From: Planctomycetota bacterium
Lineage (GTDB): Bacteria; Planctomycetota; MHYJ01; JACQXL01
NCBI GenBank assembly: GCA_016208805.1
Contig: JACQXL010000037.1
Location: forward strand, 1 to 9,490
DNA length: 9,490 nt
Direction of reading: 5' to 3'
The notes beneath the pieces are model-generated. The model did no database searches and had not been told where the DNA came from. It saw only the letters and a list, made by a program, of their open reading frames with translations. The translations under genes and the position numbers were made by a program. Of this stretch, positions 1 through 5,886 are shown in pieces (position 1 is the first letter of the stretch; each line of letters opens with the position of its first letter).

Positions 1-907
1 CCTGTGCGAGAATAGAGCCATTGGCAGGATTGAGACTGGTGATTACCGGTGGAGTTGTGTCGGGCTGGACGCTTATAACCGTGAGCGTGCCGGCCAGGGT
101 GTTGCTGACGCCGACTAATTTAGTCTTGCTCCCGACATCCGTCGGGACTTCGCTACGCTTCGCTTTTCCTTTCTCTGGCTTGTCCTTATTATTGCCATTT
201 TGGCCGTTGTCGTTAGAGCCGCCCTTACCCTTACCTTTGTTTTCCTTTTCATCCTTATCGGTGTCTATCTGTGTTTCTCTGTGTCCATCTGTGGTTGCAA
301 CTTTGGTGCGGATGAGTTCGCCATAACAACTATATGTATATCTGCCATCAGCGACCGGTTGGTTGTTGGCATCCAATCCAGTCCAGACCTGGTAAACATC
401 AACCTGGAAATATTGATGCCGCCGCTGCTCCAGCAATACGACCGCGGTTTCGCCTACCAATTCCTTCACCTTTAGACCGGTGGCATCGTTAGTAATACTC
501 CAATGATGGCGGACGATGAAGTCAAATTTATCTGCGCCATTGCCCCGCATAAGTGCGGGACTGGCTGCGGCCTTGCCTTCGCTTGCCAGAGTATCCGTGT
601 ATCTAATCTTGAACTTGCCAGTTAGTGTTGTTTGCTGATGCTCGGTTATATTGAACGGGTCAGGGCTGTCTATTACCTGCTCAAGGATAATCTTCTCGTT
701 GGCAATCTTGCCCCGGTTCAGAGACTCGTCTATTCTGGCAAGTTCGCTGGAGGCCTGCGGTGAGGGTTTTTGCTTCTTCTTGGATTTGCGTCTCCAGATG
801 TTATCCGACGAGAGCGAGAAACCTTCTGCGCCAAAGGTAAGGAATAGAACTACCAGCAAGGTTTTAACTAACCATGCAGATGCCGTACGAGAAAGTGTTG
901 TTTGCAT
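1..907 (-). CDS. Exported FlgD/Ig-like surface protein, N-terminal part (truncated by left edge)
   Basis: The minus-strand frame is open from the ATG at 907-905 to the left edge, giving 302 residues without a stop. The start is fixed by a strong AAGGAGG six bases upstream. Residues 1-30 form a signal peptide: basic start, hydrophobic core around LLVVLFLTF, then GAEG. A Lys-rich stretch follows (39-47). Residues about 92-201 look like a beta-rich Ig domain, and the segment VWTGLDANNQPVADGRYTY (174-192) matches the FlgD-type Ig-like repeat pattern. A hydrophilic Gly/Lys/Asn loop (about 205-262) interrupts the domain, which seems to resume at KTKLVGVSNTLAGTLTV. DTTPPVITSLNPANGS (283-298) then resembles the opening of another bacterial Ig-like domain. 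I infer a large multidomain exported protein, perhaps of the Ig or RHS/YD-repeat kind, but the C-terminal part that would decide is absent. Exact function unknown. Confidence 0.85.
   Translation of the reverse strand, partial: MQTTLSRTASAWLVKTLLVVLFLTFGAEGFSLSSDNIWRRKSKKKQKPSPQASSELARIDESLNRGKIANEKIILEQVIDSPDPFNITEHQQTTLTGKFKIRYTDTLASEGKAAASPALMRGNGADKFDFIVRHHWSITNDATGLKVKELVGETAVVLLEQRRHQYFQVDVYQVWTGLDANNQPVADGRYTYSCYGELIRTKVATTDGHRETQIDTDKDEKENKGKGKGGSNDNGQNGNNKDKPEKGKAKRSEVPTDVGSKTKLVGVSNTLAGTLTVISVQPDTTPPVITSLNPANGSILAQ
130..165. repeat. Palindromic repeat element inside the surface-protein gene
   Basis: TCCCGACATCCGTCGGGA (130-147) is a perfect 7-bp stem with a 4-nt loop. It is followed by CTTCGCTACGCTTCGCT (148-164), which holds the 7-mer CTTCGCT twice around ACG. 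Read on the minus strand it encodes AKRSEVPTDVGS in the hydrophilic loop of the Ig-like domain. It looks like a dispersed REP-type element captured in frame. Confidence 0.65.
252..295 (-). repeat. CACAGA-word repeat inside the surface-protein gene
   Basis: On the minus strand the sequence runs ACCACAGATGGACACAGA, then GAAACACAGATAGACACCGA: CACAG-type words every 8-12 bases. It encodes TTDGHRETQIDTDKD. The same word family makes up the intergenic repeat at 2868-2920, so a spacer-type repeat appears here as coding sequence. Confidence 0.55.
544..559. repeat. Second palindromic element inside the surface-protein gene
   Basis: CCCGCATAAGTGCGGG is a perfect 6-bp stem with a 4-nt loop, the same architecture as the element at 130-147. 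It encodes part of SPALMRGNG (residues 116-124) on the minus strand, in a likely surface loop between strands. Confidence 0.5.
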
Positions 908-913
908 AATATC

Positions 914-920
914 CCTCCTT
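914..920 (-). promoter_or_regulatory. Ribosome binding site of the surface-protein gene
   Basis: Read on the minus strand this is AAGGAGG, a full Shine-Dalgarno core, six bases before the ATG at 907. It fixes the start of the truncated minus-strand gene. It contrasts with the HEAT gene at 1116 and pyrR, which show no such site. Confidence 0.8.
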
Positions 921-1018
921 TAGTTTATCTGAGAAAGACTATTGGAACGGTGGATGAATGATTATCACGGTAAGTTGCAGAGCAAAGCAGGAATTGGATG
1001 ATGTTCCTTTTTCCAGCA

Positions 1019-1048
1019 TTGACATAAGTATGTGTATAAAACTACAAT
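1019..1048 (+). promoter_or_regulatory. Possible upstream promoter for the HEAT genes
   Basis: TTGACA (1019-1024), an 18-bp spacer and TACAAT (1043-1048) on the plus strand. This overlaps the minus-strand promoter at 1033-1061, so the two could interfere. The octamer ATTGACAT at 1018-1025 recurs at 1080-1087 as part of the second plus-strand promoter. Confidence 0.35.
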
Positions 1049-1061
1049 GTCATTCTGTCAA
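1033..1061 (-). promoter_or_regulatory. Sigma70-type promoter driving the minus-strand surface-protein gene
   Basis: On the minus strand there is TTGACA (complement of 1056-1061), a 17-bp spacer and TATACA (complement of 1033-1038). Transcription would begin near 1026 and leave a leader of about 120 nt before the SD-led ATG at 907. Predicted from consensus match only. Confidence 0.5.
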
Positions 1062-1080
1062 GGAAAATCTTATACAATTA

Positions 1081-1108
1081 TTGACATCTCAGAATAAAGT
1101 GATATATT
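1081..1108 (+). promoter_or_regulatory. Sigma70-type promoter immediately before the first HEAT gene
   Basis: A perfect TTGACA (1081-1086), a 16-bp spacer and TATATT (1103-1108). The expected transcription start is about 1114-1116, and the ATG is at 1116, so the transcript would have almost no 5' leader. This agrees with the absence of a Shine-Dalgarno sequence before that ATG. Confidence 0.55.
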
Positions 1109-1115
1109 TGTAGTT

Positions 1116-2867
1116 ATGAGAGGACATTTCCACCGTTATCTCATCCTGCTTATCGGTTGTTTGGCATTAGTACTAATCAAGTGGCCCGGATGGTCGGAAG
1201 GTTTCTGCCCGTCCGGCGGGATGGGCGGCAGCGGCCCAATCGCGCCGGTCAGCGGCGCCAGTGCTGGTGTTTTCGGACCCGGCCTGATGCCCCGCATCCA
1301 GTCACTGGGCGGATGGGACAACACCGCCGCCTGGGAGGTCTGGTGGACGCGCAACCGGGATAAATATCTAAATATCCGGGAACTGCCAGAATGGACCGAA
1401 AAGGCGGTCGGTAACGCCACCGTCACCCGCTACGGAATCTATGATGACCTCTATAATCTGTTAGTCAAGTCCTTGTCGGATAAAAGCCAGAGCACGGCAT
1501 ACCTGGCCGCCCTGGGGCTGGGTAAACTGGGCGACGCCAGAGCCATCCAGCCGCTTATCACTACCTATAAAACCGATAACCGCATCCTGGTAAGGAATAA
1601 TATCATCCTGGCGCTGGGACTGCTGGGCGACAGCGCTTCAATAGAAACCATCAAAGCCCAATTACCGGACAAGAAAACCACCGAGGTCTCGCGCAGTTAT
1701 GCGGCCATTGCGCTGGGTTACATCAACGACCCGGCCGTAATCGCGCTCTTAAAAGATATAGTCGCTAATCCGTCCGATTATCCGTCGGAGGTGGTTTGCT
1801 CTGCGGCGCTATCACTGGGCAATCTTAAAGAGGGGTCGGCCATCCCGCTTTTAGGCGCATTGCTCAATCCGGCCACAACTACAGAGGGCAAACCCAAGAT
1901 AGAACGCCGGGTCCGGGCCTACGCCGCGCTGGGAATCGGGCGCATTGCAGCATCGTCTGATGTTGTTAGCACTACCGTGAATGCGCTGGCCGAACTGAAG
2001 AAACCACTCGCGGATAAAGACGACGACATCCGCGCCTCAATTGCTATTGCCCTGGGAATGACCGGTTCGGCTGATGCGATAGAACCGCTGACTAACCTCA
2101 TAGAAAAAGACCGGAGCATGCTGGTGCGCGGATTCGCCGCTGTCTCGCTGGCCCAGGTCGGCTCAACTACAAAAGACCCGAAAATCTACGATATATTAAT
2201 TAAGACATTCAAGAATGTCAAAGGCACCGAACCGCACGGAATGGTTCTATTATCTCTGGGGCTGTTAGGTGATGAACGGGCCAAACCGGAACTGGTCAAG
2301 ATATTCAAAGACAAGAAGAAATACATTACCACTTTCAAGACTGTCTCTGTGCTGTCTCTGGGATTGCTTAAAGACACCGAATCCGTTCCACTCCTGATAG
2401 AAAAGATGGAAAAGGACGAGAACGACCAGACGCTCACCCCGTATATCATCCTGGCATTGGGGCTGATAAAGGATGAACGGGCCGTCCCGCCGCTGGCCAA
2501 GATACTGGCTAAGGTGGACAAGAATATCAGCGGTATCGCATATACCAACCTGATGGTTGCGCTGACGATGCTGGGCAAGAAGGAAGAACTGGTCCTGCCA
2601 GCCCTGACCAAACACGCCGCCAAGGACTCAAACGACGCCTTGCGCCAGTATGCGCTTTATACGATGGGATTGCTGGGCACCCGCCAGACCGCCCCGGCAT
2701 TCATTGAGGCATATGGAAACGAAGCAATCCGTGATACAGCCATTACCGGCATCGGGTTCTTTATGGAAAGAACGCCGTTGCCGTTACTTGACAAAGTCAC
2801 GGCAGATACTAATTATAATATGTTTATGTGGATAATGGAGCATTTACTGCCGTTGCCGCCGTGGTGA
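1116..2867 (+). CDS. Exported HEAT-repeat protein, paralogue 1 (583 aa)
   Basis: The N-terminus has a basic start and a hydrophobic stretch (about 8-21), so the protein is probably exported or membrane-anchored. LIGC at 12-15 resembles a lipobox but sits unusually early and hydrophobic residues continue after it, so lipidation is doubtful. A Gly/Pro/Ser-rich linker (31-70) leads to AWEVWWTRNRDKYL (72-85). From about 125 to the end I count roughly 13 HEAT/PBS-type helical repeats with recurring LALGLLGD- and AIALGY-like cores. HEAT arrays are protein-binding solenoids, and no catalytic motif is visible. It ends in LPLPPW, as the next protein ends in LPLPVW. The ATG at 1116 has no clear SD but lies just after a promoter. 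The next gene follows 68 bases later and is a paralogue, so the pair arose by tandem duplication. Specific role unknown. Confidence 0.9.
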   Translation: MRGHFHRYLILLIGCLALVLIKWPGWSEGFCPSGGMGGSGPIAPVSGASAGVFGPGLMPRIQSLGGWDNTAAWEVWWTRNRDKYLNIRELPEWTEKAVGNATVTRYGIYDDLYNLLVKSLSDKSQSTAYLAALGLGKLGDARAIQPLITTYKTDNRILVRNNIILALGLLGDSASIETIKAQLPDKKTTEVSRSYAAIALGYINDPAVIALLKDIVANPSDYPSEVVCSAALSLGNLKEGSAIPLLGALLNPATTTEGKPKIERRVRAYAALGIGRIAASSDVVSTTVNALAELKKPLADKDDDIRASIAIALGMTGSADAIEPLTNLIEKDRSMLVRGFAAVSLAQVGSTTKDPKIYDILIKTFKNVKGTEPHGMVLLSLGLLGDERAKPELVKIFKDKKKYITTFKTVSVLSLGLLKDTESVPLLIEKMEKDENDQTLTPYIILALGLIKDERAVPPLAKILAKVDKNISGIAYTNLMVALTMLGKKEELVLPALTKHAAKDSNDALRQYALYTMGLLGTRQTAPAFIEAYGNEAIRDTAITGIGFFMERTPLPLLDKVTADTNYNMFMWIMEHLLPLPPW

Positions 2868-2920
2868 GCCACAGACCGCAGGCACAGATAAACACGGATT
2901 AATCTATGAAATCCGTGGCT
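2868..2920 (+). repeat. Dispersed CACAGAT-type repeat with hairpin in the HEAT-HEAT spacer
   Basis: The spacer is built of CACAG/CACGG words: GCCACAGA, then CACAGATAAACACGGATT. CACGGATT (2893-2900) pairs perfectly with AATCCGTG (2910-2917) across a 9-nt loop. The same word family appears, in coding sequence, at about 252-295 on the opposite strand. An ATG inside it (2906) is in frame with the next gene but is not the likely start. Confidence 0.6.
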
Positions 2921-2922
2921 AA

Positions 2923-2928
2923 AAGGAG
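2923..2928 (+). promoter_or_regulatory. Ribosome binding site that sets the start of the second HEAT gene
   Basis: AAGGAG seven bases before the ATG at 2936. It decides between that ATG and the in-frame ATG at 2906. The upstream one lies inside the repeat and would put a charged stretch (KSVAKRRQN) before the signal peptide. Confidence 0.75.
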
Positions 2929-2935
2929 ACAGAAT

Positions 2936-4825
2936 ATGCAGAAATTATTATTGATAGCCCTGCTGATTTTTACATTCATACCTGCAATATTTCCTGAAGA
3001 ACCGAGCGAGGACGGCACGGTCAAGGGAGTAACCCCGGGCAAAACGAAGGAAGTAAAAATTACTGAAGATAAAGTAACCGTAACCAAGGAAGACGGCTCG
3101 GTCTGGGAGATGGTCGGCAAACCCCGGGCCCATAACTGGCAATGGAAACGTGTGCTCGGCCCAAGCGTACCGAGCGTACCGCAGAGTGGCCAGGTTACTC
3201 CCCAGCCGGCTGATGCCGGTTCAACCACTGCTTCAACAAGACCACCGTTTGGACCGGGCATCCAGCCGCGATTTAATAGTATGCGCGCCCCGGGAAACAC
3301 CATATCCAATGCGATTGAACCCTGGGAAGTCTGGTGGACCCGTAACCGGGAAAAATACCTGGCCGGATTCAGGCAACTCGTCCAGTGGCAGGAACAGAAA
3401 CAGGAAGGCTCCATGACCAAGTTCCAGATTTACGACGACCTGTTCAACCTGCTGGCCAAAGCGCTGGAAGACAAGGTTGAAAATATCGCCGTGATGGCCG
3501 CGCTGGGACTGGGCAAATCAGGCGACAGCCGGGCTATCCCGTTACTCAAAAAAGCATACCAGGACGAGAAACGTGCAATGGTCAAGGACAATATTTTACT
3601 CGCATTAGGCCTGTCAGGCGATGCCTCTTCCATAAATATGATTAAAGAAGCCGTTTACGAAAAGAAGTCGGACGAGGTCAGCCGGAGTTATGCGGCCATC
3701 GCGCTGGGTTATCTCAATGACCCGAATGTCATCAAGACACTGCGCGAGATACTGCCGGAAAAACTTGATGTTGAGGTAATCGCCTCAGCCTGCCTGTCGT
3801 TGGGCAACCTCAGGGATAATTCACGCGAGACTATTGAGGCGCTGGGCGCTATGCTTGATGCCAAGTCAAAGAAAGACCGGCGCATTAGGTGTTGCGCCGC
3901 GCTGGGGCTGGGCCGAATCGGCACCAAGGAAGCATTTGAAGAACTGAAGAAATCCGTCGCCGATAAAGACGACGAGGTCCGTTCATCCATAGCCATTGGT
4001 TTGAGGTTAATACCGCTGGCTGAATGTAAAAATGAATTATTAACACTTATCAAGGACAAGAATATGATGGTCCGGGGGCTGGCCGCCATATCGCTGGTTC
4101 TTACACAAAAGACATCCAGCGTGGCCGATACTAAATCAACATGTGATACCCTGCTAAAAACGCTGGCCGATACCAAGAGAATGGAAGCAGACGGAATGAT
4201 TGTCCTGGCGCTCGGCTTGCTGGGTGATGCCCAGGCCGGCGAGGAACTCAGGAAAATACTGAAGGATAAAAAGTCACGCAGTCTGCTCAAAGGCGCGGCG
4301 GTAGTCGCCCTGGGACTCCTCAAAGACAAGGAAGCCGGACCGATTCTAACTGAAATGCTCGGCAAGGACGAGAATATTGTCATCAAACCGTATATCGCTC
4401 TGGCGCTCGGTATGCTCGGCGATACCTCATCAACCGAAACGCTTCAGAAACTATGGGAAAATGTGGATAAGAATATCAACACCTTCGCCTACACCAACCT
4501 GGCGATATCATTGACACTGCTCGGTAAAAAAGATGAGGTTGTCATACCGGCAATGGTCAAGCATGCGGCCAAAGACCAGAGCGACCAGATGAGGATGCAC
4601 GCGCTTCACACGCTCGGACTGCTCGGCAACCGCACCACTGCCAAAGCATTCATAGATTCTTATGATAATGAAAAGACGGACGGCGTGCGCTATTACTCCA
4701 TAACCGGCGCCGGATTTATGCTGGATAGAAACCCATTCCCGCTGATAAACAAGGTAACGGCCGATAATGACAGCGAACTCTTTATGTGGACACTGGAAAA
4801 TATATTACCGCTGCCGGTGTGGTAA
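2936..4825 (+). CDS. Exported HEAT-repeat protein, paralogue 2 (629 aa)
   Basis: With the SD-supported start at 2936 the protein begins MQKLLLIALLIFTFIPAIF, a typical signal peptide. Residues 21-125 are a charged then Pro/Thr/Ser-rich region not shared with paralogue 1. It includes a small VKITEDKVTVTKEDGS segment and a tandem VPSVP from a 9-bp repeat (AGCGTACCG twice, 3164-3181). PWEVWWTRNREKYL (129-142) opens the shared region. About 13 HEAT-type repeats run from about 175 to the end. Long blocks match paralogue 1: SRSYAAIALGY, ADKDDxxRxSIAI, GKKxExVxPAxxKHAAKD, KVTAD and the terminal LPLPxW. The likely role is a periplasmic or envelope protein-binding scaffold (inference). The stop lies 5 bases before the MnmE-like gene, which suggests co-transcription. 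Confidence 0.9.
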   Translation: MQKLLLIALLIFTFIPAIFPEEPSEDGTVKGVTPGKTKEVKITEDKVTVTKEDGSVWEMVGKPRAHNWQWKRVLGPSVPSVPQSGQVTPQPADAGSTTASTRPPFGPGIQPRFNSMRAPGNTISNAIEPWEVWWTRNREKYLAGFRQLVQWQEQKQEGSMTKFQIYDDLFNLLAKALEDKVENIAVMAALGLGKSGDSRAIPLLKKAYQDEKRAMVKDNILLALGLSGDASSINMIKEAVYEKKSDEVSRSYAAIALGYLNDPNVIKTLREILPEKLDVEVIASACLSLGNLRDNSRETIEALGAMLDAKSKKDRRIRCCAALGLGRIGTKEAFEELKKSVADKDDEVRSSIAIGLRLIPLAECKNELLTLIKDKNMMVRGLAAISLVLTQKTSSVADTKSTCDTLLKTLADTKRMEADGMIVLALGLLGDAQAGEELRKILKDKKSRSLLKGAAVVALGLLKDKEAGPILTEMLGKDENIVIKPYIALALGMLGDTSSTETLQKLWENVDKNINTFAYTNLAISLTLLGKKDEVVIPAMVKHAAKDQSDQMRMHALHTLGLLGNRTTAKAFIDSYDNEKTDGVRYYSITGAGFMLDRNPFPLINKVTADNDSELFMWTLENILPLPVW

Positions 4826-4830
4826 CGAGA

Positions 4831-5841
4831 ATGCAGAATAACTATTTCGCCCTGACCACCCCACCCGGACAGGGCGGTATCAGCGTTATTGAACTAATCG
4901 GACCGGATGCACACCGGATTATCGCAAAGATATTCCGGCACAATTCCAAATCCGCAATTCCAAATTCGCAATTAAGTCCGGGGCACCTTTATCTCGGTAA
5001 AATCTATAACAACACAGACCTGATTGACGAAGTCATCATCCATTATATCCCGACCCGGCACAGTTTCTCCGGTTTAGACACCGTAGAAATCAGCGCCCAC
5101 GGCGGCATCGTCAGCGCCAACCGGATAAAAGACTGCCTCTCGGCAACCGGCGCTAAAGAGATAACGGCCAGACAACTGATTAACCTGGCCGCTCGTAACA
5201 GGAAGATTAACCCGACTCAGAAATTGGCCCTCAAAGAGTTGTTGGATGCCAAAACCACACTGGCCGCCCAGGTATTGCTTGACCAATACACCGAACGTGC
5301 CACGTTACCCAAACGTTTCGTGCAGGCCCTGACCCAACCCAAGCGGATTGTTATCACCGGCAAGCCCAATGCCGGCAAATCCACCCTCTTTAATGCGCTG
5401 GTCGGAAAAGACCGTGCCATAGTCCATCACACCCCCGGTACTACCCGCGATACCATTGAAGAAACCATCTCCATCAACGGATTCCCGTTCATTCTGGTAG
5501 ATACCGCCGGTTTAGGCAATAAGACAGATAGGATATCCAACAAGGCAATAAAGTTCTCCAGAAAAGAAATCACTAAGGCCGATTTGGTTTTACACCTCAT
5601 TGACGCATCTGAGACGGATAAACCCTGCAAACTCCCCGAACTCAAGAAACTCACTAAAGATATTCGCGTCTATAACAAAATTGATTTATTTACTTCAACC
5701 ATCAAGCCATCCGCCGGCAGTATACAGGTCTCGGCCCTGAAAGGCGCAGGCATCGACGCCTTAAAGAAGGCGATCATCAGTAAATTCGGGTTTGGGAAAT
5801 TCAAATATCGTCCGGGTCGGGCGTTAGCATTTTCCGAGTGA
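4831..5841 (+). CDS. mnmE: Short MnmE/TrmE-like GTPase lacking the helical domains (336 aa)
   Basis: MnmE with MnmG makes the 5-carboxymethylaminomethyl (or related) modification at wobble U34 of some tRNAs. The N-terminal TrmE_N domain is recognisable: FALTTPPGQGGISVIELIGP (6-25), IDEVIIHYIPTRHSFSGLDTVEI and AHGG (89-92). The G domain is intact: P-loop GKPNAGKST (177-185), GTTRD (203-207), DTAG (224-227), NKID (282-285) and SAL (301-303, where SAK is usual). The family is normally about 450 residues. Here the helical stretch between the N-domain and P-loop is very short, and the C-terminal helices with the CxGK motif are absent: the protein stops at RPGRALAFSE. Only 45 bases separate it from pyrR, so a frameshifted tail is not hidden downstream. 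The start at 4831 is preferred over the in-frame ATG at 4786 because family homology begins there. A tandem repeat encodes residues 38-48. The symbol marks the family; canonical function is uncertain. Confidence 0.8.
   Translation: MQNNYFALTTPPGQGGISVIELIGPDAHRIIAKIFRHNSKSAIPNSQLSPGHLYLGKIYNNTDLIDEVIIHYIPTRHSFSGLDTVEISAHGGIVSANRIKDCLSATGAKEITARQLINLAARNRKINPTQKLALKELLDAKTTLAAQVLLDQYTERATLPKRFVQALTQPKRIVITGKPNAGKSTLFNALVGKDRAIVHHTPGTTRDTIEETISINGFPFILVDTAGLGNKTDRISNKAIKFSRKEITKADLVLHLIDASETDKPCKLPELKKLTKDIRVYNKIDLFTSTIKPSAGSIQVSALKGAGIDALKKAIISKFGFGKFKYRPGRALAFSE
4941..4973 (+). repeat. 14-bp tandem repeat inside mnmE
   Basis: CAATTCCAAATCCG (4941-4954) is followed by CAATTCCAAATTCG (4955-4968), which differs at one base, and then a partial third copy CAATT (4969-4973). 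It is AT-rich against GC-rich surroundings and is read in frame as NSKSAIPNSQL-like sequence between the first helix and the HLYLG strand of the N-domain. Confidence 0.75.
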
Positions 5842-5847
5842 TTTTAG

Positions 5848-5875
5848 TTGACTCAGTATCCGGTTCGAGTATAAT
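5848..5875 (+). promoter_or_regulatory. Promoter of the pyrRBC operon
   Basis: TTGACT (5848-5853), a 16-bp spacer and a perfect TATAAT (5870-5875). Transcription should start at about 5881-5883, only some 4-6 bases before the pyrR ATG at 5887. The operon mRNA would therefore be essentially leaderless, and no SD is visible before that ATG. The promoter lies just after the mnmE stop, so pyrRBC can be expressed independently of the upstream genes. Confidence 0.6.
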
Positions 5876-5886
5876 ACGCCCCCGAT

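Noticed and set aside
21..923. Plus-strand open frames at 21-326, 200-475 and 651-923
   Set aside because: They lie antisense to the continuous minus-strand frame that has a strong SD, a signal peptide and Ig-like motifs. Their translations are low-complexity and lack any start signal.
1116..1178. Lipoprotein signal in the first HEAT protein (LIGC at residues 12-15)
   Set aside because: The Cys would fall at residue 15 after a very short hydrophobic core, and hydrophobic residues continue beyond it. A plain signal peptide or anchor is more likely.
2906..2935. Upstream ATG at 2906 as start of the second HEAT protein
   Set aside because: It lies inside the CACAGAT repeat with no SD. The ATG at 2936 has AAGGAG at good spacing and begins a proper signal peptide.
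2899..3420. Minus-strand open frame of 173 codons over the second HEAT gene
   Set aside because: Shadow of the plus-strand coding sequence, with no RBS and no family resemblance. The plus strand has clear HEAT repeats.
3709..4386. Minus-strand open frame of 225 codons
   Set aside because: Ser/Leu/Ala-rich translation typical of antisense reading through HEAT-repeat codons; no supporting signals.
4786..4830. Upstream ATG at 4786 as start of the MnmE-like gene
   Set aside because: It would overlap the HEAT coding sequence by 40 bases, and the added residues do not resemble MnmE. Family homology begins right after the ATG at 4831.
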